From assembly GCF_001697225.1 (NCBI RefSeq), contig NZ_CP014671.1:1550001-1614000 (forward strand): DNA of 64,000 bases. Direction: 5' to 3'. This DNA is from Immundisolibacter cernigliae (GTDB taxonomy: Bacteria > Pseudomonadota > Gammaproteobacteria > Immundisolibacterales > Immundisolibacteraceae). The notes under the pieces were generated by a model. That model did no database searches and was not told where the DNA came from. It worked only from the letters and a program-made list of their open reading frames with translations. This document shows positions 1 to 8,735 of the stretch, piece by piece. A program made the translations under genes and the position numbers. How positions within the stretch are numbered: the stretch's first letter is position 1; every line of letters starts with the position of its first letter.

Positions 1-199
1 CGGCCAGATCGGGCAGCCCGTCGTGGTGCAGGGCCAGTCCGGTCAGCAGCAGGCCGCCGCCCACCGCGCGCAACCCGGCAAACAGCAGCGGCGGGCAGTA
101 ACCGAGGCCGATTTTCATGATCGGGTAACCGACGCCCCAGATCAGGATCAGGCTGCCGAGGGCCACGTGCGGGTGGCGGGCAATGAAGGTGCGCGACAC
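1..199 (-). CDS. EamA/DMT-family transporter, N-terminal part (truncated by window edge)
   Basis: Only the first ~66 codons lie inside the window. On the minus strand they give a short polar start, a membrane segment with the stretch IWGVGYPIMK, then a second hydrophobic segment. This is the opening pattern of ten-helix EamA/DMT permeases, and the EamA protein at 26011-26922 has the equivalent WGVNWPVMK. I chose the GTG at 199 because AGGA sits about six bases upstream and no ATG exists in this frame. The substrate cannot be told; relatives export metabolites or amino acids. It is divergent from the HIRAN gene, and the 156-bp gap holds no promoter I can name with confidence. Confidence 0.65.
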   Translation of the reverse strand, partial: MSRTFIARHPHVALGSLILIWGVGYPIMKIGLGYCPPLLFAGLRAVGGGLLLTGLALHHDGLPDLA

Positions 200-355
200 G
201 CGTTCCTGCCAGGTTGCGGGATTGGACGTGCGGATTGTGGGCCATGGCCCCGGCCCGGCGCGGAAAAAATACTTTGGCCGGCGACCCCAAGTGTCTCAGG
301 ATTCAGGACAGTGCCCACCTACAGTGCTCCGACTTGTCACCGCCGGAGACCCGCC

Positions 356-742
356 ATGGCCCTGTCGCTGCATCCTGCCCGTTTGCTCGCCCGCTTGCCG
401 CAGCTGTTCGTAGCCGAGCCGGACATCCCGCCGCTGCACCTGTCGCTGGCCGGCTTCCAGTACCACCGCGCCGAGGGCATCTGGCCGTTCCTGCGGCCGG
501 GTCTGGAACTGCGCCTGCGCCGCGAGCCCTGGAACCGCCACGATCCGCTGGCGGTGGCGGTGTACTACCGGCGCGAGAAGCTCGGCTACCTGCCGCGCAC
601 CGACAACGCTGCCGTCGCCCGCTGGCTGGACCAGGGCCGAACGCTGCGGGCGAGCATTGCCGGCCTGGCCGAGGGCGGCTACCCGCGCGGCCGCGTGCAG
701 CTGCGCGTGCAATTGACCCACGGCGCGCCCGTACTGTCCTGA
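356..742 (+). CDS. small HIRAN-domain protein
   Basis: This 128-residue protein is almost entirely a HIRAN domain. The features are LAGFQYHRAEG near residue 37, the EPWNRHDPLAVAVYY stretch near residue 60 (the conserved N-x-x-D-x-x-A-V core) and a KLGYLPR turn near residue 77. In eukaryotic HLTF, HIRAN binds 3' single-stranded DNA ends; in bacteria it is often stand-alone or fused to nucleases, with role unknown. The ATG at 356 is preceded by GGAG about six bases upstream, while the reading frame further upstream shows no protein-like sequence. No signal peptide or membrane segment is visible. Neighbours (a transporter and galE) do not suggest a function. Confidence 0.75.
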   Translation: MALSLHPARLLARLPQLFVAEPDIPPLHLSLAGFQYHRAEGIWPFLRPGLELRLRREPWNRHDPLAVAVYYRREKLGYLPRTDNAAVARWLDQGRTLRASIAGLAEGGYPRGRVQLRVQLTHGAPVLS

Positions 743-796
743 TCCGTCCACGAAACGCCCTATCATCGGCGCCCCATACCGCGACAGGAACCCGAC

Positions 797-1777
797 ATGC
801 GTCTGCTCGTCACCGGTGGCGCCGGCTATATCGGCAGCCACGTCACCCGGCAACTGGTCGAAGCCGGCCACGACGTGACCGTGTACGACAACCTGGGCAG
901 CGGCTTTCGCTGGGCCACGCTGGGGGCGCCGCTGGTCGAGGCCGATTTGGCCGACACGGCGCGCCTGGATGCGACGCTCGCCGCCGGCCGCTTCGAGGCG
1001 GTGCTGCACTTCGCCGCCCACATCGTGGTGCCCGAGTCGGTGGCCGACCCGCTCAAGTACTACGCCAACAACACCCGCAACACGCTCGGCCTGCTGCAGG
1101 CGCTGCTGCGCCACGGCGTGCGCCGGCTGGTGTTCTCGTCCACCGCTGCCGTGTACGGCACGCCGGAGCACATTCCGGTCAGCGAAAGCGCGCCGCTGCT
1201 GCCGATCAATCCCTACGGCGCCTCCAAGCTGATGAGCGAGCGCATGATCAGCGACCTGGCCGCCACCGGCGCCCTGGACCACGTCACGCTGCGCTACTTC
1301 AACGTGGCCGGCGCCGACCCCGGCGGGCGCCTGGGGCAGGCCACGCCGGCCGCCACGCACCTGATCAAGGTGGCCTGCGAGCTGGCCTGCGGCAAGCGCG
1401 AGCGCATCGACGTGTTCGGCACCGACTACCCGACCCCGGACGGCACCTGCGTGCGCGACTACATCCACGTCGAGGACCTGGCCCGCGCCCACGTGCTGGC
1501 GCTCGATCACCTGGCTGCGGGCGGCCAGTCGCTGACCCTCAACTGCGGCTACGGCCACGGCTACAGCGTGCGCGAGGTGCTGGCGGCAGTCGAACGGCAA
1601 CACGGCCAGGCGCTCACCGTGCGCGACACCGACCGCCGCCCGGGCGATCCGGCCGCCCTGGTGGCCGACAGCAGCCGCATCCGCAGCGCGCTCGGCTGGC
1701 AGCCGCAGCACGACGACCTGGATTTCATCGTCCGCACCGCGCTCGATTGGGAACGCAGCCTGCCGCGAGCCGGCTGA
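797..1777 (+). CDS. galE: UDP-glucose 4-epimerase
   Basis: A short-chain dehydrogenase-type epimerase that interconverts UDP-glucose and UDP-galactose with bound NAD+, supplying galactose units for surface polysaccharide and LPS. The 326-residue length fits the family (about 330-340). The NAD-binding GGAGYIGSH is at residues 7-15, the catalytic Ser/Thr is in FSSTAAVYG (about 113-121), and the Tyr-x3-Lys pair is Y140/K144 in PYGASK. An ACAGGAAC ribosome site precedes the ATG. It stands alone between the HIRAN gene and the flagellin region. Specificity for N-acetylated sugars cannot be excluded from sequence alone. Confidence 0.92.
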   Translation: MRLLVTGGAGYIGSHVTRQLVEAGHDVTVYDNLGSGFRWATLGAPLVEADLADTARLDATLAAGRFEAVLHFAAHIVVPESVADPLKYYANNTRNTLGLLQALLRHGVRRLVFSSTAAVYGTPEHIPVSESAPLLPINPYGASKLMSERMISDLAATGALDHVTLRYFNVAGADPGGRLGQATPAATHLIKVACELACGKRERIDVFGTDYPTPDGTCVRDYIHVEDLARAHVLALDHLAAGGQSLTLNCGYGHGYSVREVLAAVERQHGQALTVRDTDRRPGDPAALVADSSRIRSALGWQPQHDDLDFIVRTALDWERSLPRAG

Positions 1778-1782
1778 GGTAA

Positions 1783-1829
1783 GCGCAGCTTCGCTGCGCG
1801 ATGATCGCCCGGCGCAGCCGGGCTCCTAC
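1783..1829. repeat. REP-like palindromic element after galE
   Basis: Two adjacent hairpins lie just after the galE stop: GCGCAGC-TTC-GCTGCGC (1783-1799) and CCCGGC-GCA-GCCGGG (1808-1822), followed by CTCCTAC. Read on the minus strand this begins GTAGGAGCCCGGCTGCG, the kind of GTAGGAGC-plus-palindrome module that recurs in Pseudomonas and related genomes as intergenic REP elements. There is no T-run, so it is not a clear terminator, although it may still protect the galE 3' end. I see one copy in this window. Confidence 0.5.
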
Positions 1830-1918
1830 TTCAACGTTTCGCTGACCTCGTTGCGAGGCCGCTGCGGCGCCACGCGCACGCCCGCTGATGCCTGCTTAAA
1901 AAATTTGCAGGCCGCCGC

Positions 1919-1946
1919 TCAAGCTTCTGATTTGCCCCGCCGATAC
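1919..1946 (+). promoter_or_regulatory. sigma28 (FliA) promoter of fliC
   Basis: TCAAG at 1919-1923, then exactly 15 bases, then GCCGATAC at 1939-1946. This matches the FliA consensus used for flagellin genes (TCAAG-N15-GCCGATA) at essentially every position. It lies about 100 bases upstream of the flagellin ATG, giving a leader that holds a GGAG ribosome site. FliA-dependent expression places fliC in the last class of the flagellar cascade, after hook completion. Confidence 0.88.
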
Positions 1947-2046
1947 ACAGCCCGGAAGCGGAGCCTGTCTCCGGGTTCCTGGAACAGGCCCGACACCCCG
2001 TGGGGGGCACGGCCCAGGTAACGCAACTCAACAGTGGAGCATTCCC

Positions 2047-2871
2047 ATGCCGCAAGTCGTAAACAGCAACATCAGCGCGCTGAACACCCAGCGCAACCTG
2101 AACCGCAGCCAGGGTGACCTGGCCACCTCCCTGCAGCGCCTGTCGTCGGGCCTGCGCATCAACAGCGCCAAGGACGACGCCGCCGGTCTGGCCATCAGCG
2201 ACCGCATGACGGCGCAGATTCGCGGCCTGAACCAGGCCGTGCGCAACGCCAACGATGGCATCTCCGTCGCCCAGGTGGCGGAAGGCGCCCTCGGCGAAGT
2301 GACCAATGCCCTGCAGCGCATCCGTGAGCTGGCCGTGCAGTCGGCCAACGACACCAACAGCGCCGACGACCGTACCTCCCTGCAGGCGGAGGTCACGCAG
2401 CTGGTGGCGGAAATCGACCGCATCGCCGGCCAGACCAAGTTCAACGGCAAGGCGCTGCTGGACGGCACGTTTACCGGCGCGGTGTTCCACATCGGCGCCT
2501 ACGCCGGCGAGAGCATCACCTTCGACATCGCCGCTGCGGACACCGCCACGCTGGGCGTCGACGCCACCGCCGTCGACGTCACCTCGCAGACCGGCGCGGA
2601 CGCCGCCATCGACGCGGTCGATGCGGCGCTGGTGCTGGTGGACGGCCAGCGCGGCGATCTGGGCGCCGTCCAGAACCGCTTCGAGTCGATCATCGCCAGC
2701 GGTCAGGTGACGGCCGAGAACGTGTCGGCGGCCCGCTCGCGCATCCTGGACGCGGACTTCGCGGCCGAGACGGCCAACCTGTCCCGCGCGCAGATCCTGC
2801 AGCAGGCCGGCACCGCCATGCTGGCGCAGGCCAACCAGCAGGCGCAGAACGTGCTCTCACTGCTGCGGTAA
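2047..2871 (+). CDS. fliC: flagellin
   Basis: Filament subunit exported by the flagellar type III system. The 274-residue protein is a short flagellin. The conserved N-terminal D0/D1 helices occupy residues 1-150 ([39 protein letters not shown]). A small variable insert rich in Ala, Asp and Thr spans about 155-200. The conserved C-terminal helix ends [10 protein letters not shown]-like (here [13 protein letters not shown]). The near-absence of a D2/D3 domain means a thin, largely unexposed outer surface. GGAG lies about nine bases before the ATG. It is driven by the FliA promoter at 1919-1946 and followed by a terminator, so it is probably monocistronic. Confidence 0.96.
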   Translation: MPQVVNSNISALNTQRNLNRSQGDLATSLQRLSSGLRINSAKDDAAGLAISDRMTAQIRGLNQAVRNANDGISVAQVAEGALGEVTNALQRIRELAVQSANDTNSADDRTSLQAEVTQLVAEIDRIAGQTKFNGKALLDGTFTGAVFHIGAYAGESITFDIAAADTATLGVDATAVDVTSQTGADAAIDAVDAALVLVDGQRGDLGAVQNRFESIIASGQVTAENVSAARSRILDADFAAETANLSRAQILQQAGTAMLAQANQQAQNVLSLLR

Positions 2872-2902
2872 GGGTGCGCGCGCAAGGCGCCAAGGCAAAT
2901 GC

Positions 2903-2939
2903 AAAGGCGGGCCGGGGTCATGCTCCGGTCCGCCCTTTT
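2903..2939 (+). terminator. rho-independent terminator after fliC
   Basis: AAAGGCGGGCCGG, a short loop with TCATG, then CCGGTCCGCCCTTTT: a GC-rich stem with one mismatch followed by four T residues, beginning about 32 bases after the flagellin stop. It separates the highly expressed flagellin message from flaG-fliD-fliS. Confidence 0.75.
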
Positions 2940-2998
2940 GCCTGTCCGCAAGCATGCCGTGTCTGCGGGCATGGCCGAATCACACGAGGGATGCGCCC

Positions 2999-3403
2999 AT
3001 GGACGTGAATTTCGATCCAGCCCTGCGCCCGCCACTGGCGGTGCCGGCCACGCCGGTGGCCGAGGTCGCCGCACTGGCGGCACGGCAGGTGACCGCGCCG
3101 GCCAAGCCGGGATTGGGTGAACAGCAGTCGTTCGGTCAGGACGCGCCTGCGGCTCAGGCACGCGCCCAGCGGCGGGCTGAGCCGGGTGAGTCGGTGGCGC
3201 GTCTGCAGGATCACGTGCAGACCCTGCACCGGGAACTGCATTTCCGGGTCGACGAGGCCACCGGCCAGACTGTGTTGCGGGTGGTGGACGCCGACACCGG
3301 CGCGCTGATCCGCCAGATGCCCAGCCAGGACGCCCTCGAGAAGCGGCAGATCATCGACGACATGCAGGCCAACAGCGGTCTGCTGGTGCGCGAGCAGGCC
3401 TGA
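2999..3403 (+). CDS. flaG: FlaG-family protein
   Basis: A small (134 aa) cytoplasmic protein with a disordered Ala/Pro-rich N-terminal half and a conserved C-terminal half (about residues 70-132: LHFRVDEATG, LRVVDADTGALIRQMP). The latter is the FlaG domain found between flagellin and fliD genes, where it influences filament length. The ATG at 2999 follows GAGGG by eight bases, and upstream in-frame codons look non-coding. The gene ends ten bases before the fliD start, so flaG, fliD and fliS form one transcription unit. Confidence 0.85.
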   Translation: MDVNFDPALRPPLAVPATPVAEVAALAARQVTAPAKPGLGEQQSFGQDAPAAQARAQRRAEPGESVARLQDHVQTLHRELHFRVDEATGQTVLRVVDADTGALIRQMPSQDALEKRQIIDDMQANSGLLVREQA

Positions 3404-3413
3404 GGAGACTGCC

Positions 3414-4817
3414 GTGGCAACACTCAGTTCCGGCGGCATCGGCTCCGGCCTCGATGTGGCCGGGCTCGTCAATCAGCTGATCAGCGCCGAACGCGCGCCG
3501 GCAGAAGCGCGCCTGGCGAGCAAGGAATCCGGCCTCAAGGCGCAACTGTCGGCTTTCGGGCTGATTCGCAGCGCCCTCGACAAGCTCAAAACGGCGCTCG
3601 ACGCGCTCAAGTCGCCGACCCTGCTGACTGCGGTCGCGGCCAGCTCGGCGGACGCTACGCGCTTTACCGCCAGCACGGCGGCCGGCGCGGTGGCCGGCAG
3701 CTACGCGGTCGAGGTGGCGGCCCTGGCCAGCGCCCACAAGCTGGCTTCGGGCGCCTTCGGCGGGCCCGAGGCGGTGGTCGGCACCGGCACGCTCGAACTG
3801 TCACTGGGCGCTGCCACCGCCAGCGTCACCATCGACAGCAGCAACAACACCCTGACCGGCATCCGCAATGCCATCAATGCGGCGCGCGACGCCGACGGCA
3901 AGCCGCTGGGCATTACCGCCACGCTGGTCACCAGCACCGGCGGCACCGAGCCGGCCGGCACCTACCTGCTGCTGAGCTCCACCAGGACCGGCGCGGCCAA
4001 CACCATCGCCGTGAACCAGAGCGGCGGCGACGGCGGCCTGGCGGCGCTGCAGTACCAGGCCGGTGGCAGCGCCAACGGCCTGACCGAAACGCAGGCGCCG
4101 GCCGACGCCGTGGTCACCATCGACGGCTTCACGTACGCCAGCGCCAGCAATGCCGTCAGCGGCGCCCTCAGTGGCGTCACGCTCGATCTGAAGGCCACCA
4201 CCACGGCGCCGGTGACGCTCAGCGTGGCGCCCGACACGGCGCAGGTGCAGCCGGCATTGCAAGCCCTGGTGGATGCCTACAACGGCGTGTTCAGCGTGCT
4301 CAAGGCGCAGAGCACCTTCGATCCGGCGGCCGGCACGGCGGCGGCGCTGTTCGGCGACTCCGCCCTGCGCAGCCTGTCGGCCCAGCTGCGCCGCGGCCTG
4401 ACCGACCCCGTGGCCGGTTCGCCCCTGATGGCCAGCGACATCGGGCTGTCGGTGGACAAGGACGGCGTGCTGAAGCTCGACGATCAGAAGCTCGCGACGC
4501 TGCTGTCCAGCGACCCGGCAGCGCTCGACGGCCTGTTGCGGGGCGACGCGGGCATCGCCGGGCGCCTGTCGACGCAGGTCAACGGCTATGTGTCATCGGG
4601 CGGCGCGCTGCGGGCGCGCACCGACGGCATCGACCGGCGCCTCGGGGACATCGCCGACCAGCGCGAGGCCCTGGCGGACCGCCTGGCGAACCTCGAACGG
4701 CGTTACCTGCGCCAGTTCAACGCGCTCGACGGACTGCTGGCGCAGATGCAGTCCACCGGAAATTTCCTTACCCAGCAACTTGCCGCTTTACCCGGCGCCG
4801 GATCGGCCGATAAGTAG
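3414..4817 (+). CDS. fliD: flagellar filament-capping protein FliD (HAP2)
   Basis: Forms the cap at the filament tip that folds and inserts flagellin. At 467 residues it has the usual family size. The N-terminal FliD_N motif is at residues 1-100 (GGIGSGLDVAGLVNQLISAERAP), a variable Thr/Ala-rich surface domain occupies the middle, and the C-terminal FliD_C region holds SDIGLSVDKDGVLKLD and a coiled-coil tail. It starts with GTG, supported by AGGAG about eight bases upstream that overlaps the flaG stop. It lies upstream of the fliS chaperone gene, as in Pseudomonas. Confidence 0.95.
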   Translation: MATLSSGGIGSGLDVAGLVNQLISAERAPAEARLASKESGLKAQLSAFGLIRSALDKLKTALDALKSPTLLTAVAASSADATRFTASTAAGAVAGSYAVEVAALASAHKLASGAFGGPEAVVGTGTLELSLGAATASVTIDSSNNTLTGIRNAINAARDADGKPLGITATLVTSTGGTEPAGTYLLLSSTRTGAANTIAVNQSGGDGGLAALQYQAGGSANGLTETQAPADAVVTIDGFTYASASNAVSGALSGVTLDLKATTTAPVTLSVAPDTAQVQPALQALVDAYNGVFSVLKAQSTFDPAAGTAAALFGDSALRSLSAQLRRGLTDPVAGSPLMASDIGLSVDKDGVLKLDDQKLATLLSSDPAALDGLLRGDAGIAGRLSTQVNGYVSSGGALRARTDGIDRRLGDIADQREALADRLANLERRYLRQFNALDGLLAQMQSTGNFLTQQLAALPGAGSADK

Positions 4818-4853
4818 GCCAGCACAAGGCCACTTATCCGGAGATTCGCCGCG

Positions 4854-5267
4854 ATGTCCCAGTCCCGCGCAGCCCTGAAGCACTATGCCGCCGTGCAGGT
4901 GCAGTCCACCGTCACCGAGGCCACGCCGCATCATCTGACCGCCCTGTTGTTCGACGGCGCCCTGGAGCGCATCGCGCGCGCCAAGGGTCATCTGCAGCGC
5001 GGCGAACTGGCTGCCAAGGGTGAGCTGATTTCGGCCGTGGTGGCCATCGTCGGCGAGCTCGCCGGCAGCCTGCGTCGCGACGCGGCACCGGATTTGGTGG
5101 ATCGTCTGTCGGCCCTGTACGACTACATCCTGCGGCGCCTGATCGAGGCCAATGCCGCCAATCGGGTGGAACCCCTGGACGAAGCCGGGCGCCTGCTGGG
5201 CGCGCTGGCCGAGGCCTGGCAGGCGATCGACCCGGACCGGCCGGCCCCGCTGGCGGCCAACGGCTGA
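4854..5267 (+). CDS. fliS: flagellin export chaperone FliS
   Basis: A helical-bundle cytosolic chaperone that holds flagellin monomers unpolymerised until export. It has 137 residues. The family hallmarks are a Tyr-rich start (ALKHYAAVQVQS), the PHHLTALLFDGALERIARAKGHL stretch (residues 22-44) and the YDYILRRLIEANAAN helix near residue 84. A GGAG site lies upstream of the ATG. The stop codon overlaps the next ATG by one base, implying translational coupling to the FliT-like gene. Confidence 0.93.
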   Translation: MSQSRAALKHYAAVQVQSTVTEATPHHLTALLFDGALERIARAKGHLQRGELAAKGELISAVVAIVGELAGSLRRDAAPDLVDRLSALYDYILRRLIEANAANRVEPLDEAGRLLGALAEAWQAIDPDRPAPLAANG

Positions 5268-5578
5268 TGGACGAGCGCTTCCTGAGCACGGCCCTGGAAC
5301 TGACCGCCGCCATGACCGCGGCGGCGGATGCCGGTGCCTGGGATACCACCGCCGAGCTGGCCCGACAGCGCCATGCCTGCCTGGAAACGGCACTGGCCGG
5401 CGACGCCTGGCGCCTGCGGCCGCCGGTGATCGAGGCGCTGCGCTCGATGCTGGCTGCCGACCGCACGCTGACCGAGCGCGCGGCGCGCGCGCGCCAGGAA
5501 ACCGCCGCCGCGCTTCAGGAACTGCGCGGTGGCCGCCGCATGCAGGGTGCTTACGCCGCGCAGGCCGTGACCGGCTGA
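5267..5578 (+). CDS. FliT-like small flagellar protein
   Basis: A 103-residue, entirely helical, Ala/Arg-rich protein whose start codon overlaps the fliS stop. The position directly after fliS and the size match FliT/FliS'-type export chaperones (FliT binds FliD in enterics). The sequence itself is too divergent for me to identify with certainty: there are no cysteines, no membrane segment, and a heptad-like LQELRGGRRMQ tail. The FliD-chaperone role is inferred from position. No other family is suggested. Confidence 0.5.
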   Translation: MDERFLSTALELTAAMTAAADAGAWDTTAELARQRHACLETALAGDAWRLRPPVIEALRSMLAADRTLTERAARARQETAAALQELRGGRRMQGAYAAQAVTG

Positions 5579-5669
5579 GCGTCCGGCGCCTGGAGGGGCT
5601 CGCGGGCCGCTCGCGCATGGCAAAGTGCGCTCCCTTGGCGGCCGCGGACGGTTCAGGAGGAAACAGCGC

Positions 5670-6209
5670 ATGGACACGGATGCAGTCGATCCCCTGGCCG
5701 GCGGCCTCAGTCTGGCCGACAGTCTGGTGCTGGTATGGCAACCGCTTAAGGAATTGCCGGACGCCGACCGGCTGGCCGATGCCAACCGTCAGGCCGCCAC
5801 GCTGCTGGCGCTGCTGGGCAATCTCGACGAGCCGCCGCCGCCACTGGACGACGCCCCGCAGCTGGCAGCCCATCTGCACCGCCTGGATCAGAAACTGGAC
5901 CTGCTGCTGGGCCTGATGGGCCGCTGGCACAAGCGCGAACTGGAGCTGCCGGACCCTCAACCGGCGCGCCTGGGGCTGCGCGGCGTGCTCTGGCGGGCGC
6001 CACTGCCGGCCGGGCCGGGACGGATCAGCCTCTACCTGCATGCGGCGCTGCCGAGCGCGCTCGAATTGCCGGCCACGCTGCTGCCGCTGGGCGATGGCAA
6101 GGTGCTGGCCGAGTTTCACGGTCTGGACGCGGCGGTCACGGACGCTCTGGAGCGTTACCTGTTTCGCCGTCATCGGCGGGCGGTGGCGCAGGCCAAACGC
6201 CCGGCCTGA
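5670..6209 (+). CDS. PilZ-like protein upstream of fleQ
   Basis: A 179-residue cytoplasmic protein. Residues 1-95 form a helical N-terminal part (LQ/LAD-rich, KLDLLLGLMGRWHKRE). Residues 100-175 are a beta-rich part with LGLRGVLWRAP and LLPLGDGKVLAEFHGL, then the DALERYLFRRHRR helix typical of the end of PilZ domains. The canonical RxxxR and DxSxxG c-di-GMP motifs are not clearly present, so it is an atypical PilZ protein that may not bind the nucleotide. AGGAGG precedes the ATG by nine bases. It is the last gene before fleQ and presumably tunes motility. Confidence 0.55.
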   Translation: MDTDAVDPLAGGLSLADSLVLVWQPLKELPDADRLADANRQAATLLALLGNLDEPPPPLDDAPQLAAHLHRLDQKLDLLLGLMGRWHKRELELPDPQPARLGLRGVLWRAPLPAGPGRISLYLHAALPSALELPATLLPLGDGKVLAEFHGLDAAVTDALERYLFRRHRRAVAQAKRPA

Positions 6210-6244
6210 GCGCCGCCGTTCCAGGCCAACCGATTGCCGGATTC

Positions 6245-6273
6245 TTGACACTGCCTGATTGCGTTTGCACCAT
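6245..6273 (+). promoter_or_regulatory. possible sigma70 promoter of fleQ
   Basis: A perfect TTGACA (6245-6250) is followed after 17 bases by CACCAT (6268-6273), a weak -10 with three of six matches. It lies about 80 bases before the preferred fleQ start. A vegetative promoter would fit FleQ's place at the top of the cascade, but the poor -10 keeps this tentative. Confidence 0.35.
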
Positions 6274-6355
6274 GCCGGCGTTGTGACGCTTTCGCCTCGC
6301 TGTGGTACGTGCTCGCCGAGCACTGCGGCCGGGCATCGAACGGGAATTCCCTGGC

Positions 6356-7786
<1,431 letters not shown>

Positions 7787-7839
7787 CGCTCGCGCCGATT
7801 GAATTGATCAACTTACTGAATAATAAATAAAAAATAATC

Positions 7840-7856
7840 TGGTACGGCGGTTGCTT
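7840..7856 (+). promoter_or_regulatory. sigma54 (RpoN) promoter of fleS-fleR-fliE operon
   Basis: TGGTACG-N4-TTGCT: the -24 GG is at 7841-7842 and the -12 GC at 7853-7854, exactly ten bases apart, matching TGGCACG-N4-TTGCW apart from one C-to-T change. A strikingly AT-rich tract (about 7820-7838) lies just upstream. This is the only such tract in the flagellar block and may serve for DNA bending or activator binding. FleQ, encoded immediately upstream, is the likely activator. The start site should fall about 50 bases before the fleS ATG. Confidence 0.85.
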
Positions 7857-7913
7857 TAGGTCCGGTCGACCGGCCCCGATCCCCTGGGGCGCACTGATCA
7901 GGACGCACCGACC

Positions 7914-8732
7914 ATGCCGGCCTTGCCCCTCGTCGATTCCGCTCGCGATGCCGCCGCGCTCGACCAGCTGTCGGGCACGCTGGGCGATTCCTACCGCCAG
8001 CTCGAACGGCGTCTGGACGTCCTGCAGCAGGAGCTGGCCACGCAGCGGCCGCTGGCGGTGCTTGGCCAGATGAGCGCCGGGCTGGCCCATCAGGTACGCA
8101 CGCCGCTGGCAACCGCGCTGGTCTACGCCTGCCATCTGCGCGATGGGGCGTTGGATGCCGACAGTCAGGCGCGCTTTGCCGAGCGCCTGGTCGAGCGCCT
8201 GCGCCAGCTCGAACGCCTGGTGGCGGACATGCTGGCCTATGCCCACGGCGCCGATGCCGGCACGCAGGCATTTTCCCTGGCCGACCTCGTGCTGGCCCTG
8301 GATGCCGCCGTGCAACCGCAGTGCCCGGCCGGTGTGCAGCTGCGCCTGCCGCGCCCGGACACGGCCCTGCGCCTGACCGGCAGCATTGAGAACCTGAGCG
8401 GTGCGCTGGCCAACCTGTGTCTGAACGCCTTCGAGGCCGGCGCCCGGCAGGTCAGCGTCGAGCGCCTGCCGGCGCCGCTCGGGCAGCTGCGGCTGGCCAT
8501 CAGCGACGACGGACCCGGCATTGCGCCGGCCCTGCGCGGGCGCGTGTTCGAGCCCTTCGTGTCGGGTCGACCGGGCGGCACCGGGCTCGGCCTGGCGGTG
8601 GCGCGGGGCGTGATCGAGCGTCACCACGGCGCGCTGCGGCTGGCCGAATCGGTGGCCGGTTGCCGCTTCGAGTTGATGCTGCCGGGTCGGACCGAGCGCC
8701 GCCCGGCGCCGCGCGCGGCGCTTGAGGCCTGA
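7914..8732 (+). CDS. fleS: flagellar sensor histidine kinase FleS (PAS-less)
   Basis: Cytoplasmic kinase that phosphorylates FleR to turn on middle flagellar genes. Its 272 residues comprise a short coiled coil (GDSYRQLERRLDVLQQEL, 24-41), a HisKA domain with phospho-acceptor H59 in AHQVRTPL, and a HATPase domain with N-box NLCLNAFEAG, SDDGPGIAP and GGTGLGLAVARGV. Pseudomonas FleS is about 400 residues with a PAS domain between coil and HisKA; that PAS domain is missing here. There are no membrane segments. The gene follows the sigma54 promoter at 7840-7856 and is three bases from fleR. Confidence 0.9.
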   Translation: MPALPLVDSARDAAALDQLSGTLGDSYRQLERRLDVLQQELATQRPLAVLGQMSAGLAHQVRTPLATALVYACHLRDGALDADSQARFAERLVERLRQLERLVADMLAYAHGADAGTQAFSLADLVLALDAAVQPQCPAGVQLRLPRPDTALRLTGSIENLSGALANLCLNAFEAGARQVSVERLPAPLGQLRLAISDDGPGIAPALRGRVFEPFVSGRPGGTGLGLAVARGVIERHHGALRLAESVAGCRFELMLPGRTERRPAPRAALEA

Positions 8733-8735
8733 GCC

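Noticed and set aside
214-1782. 522-codon plus-strand frame overlapping galE
   Set aside because: Wrong-frame shadow rich in Arg/Ala; galE at 797-1777 explains the region.
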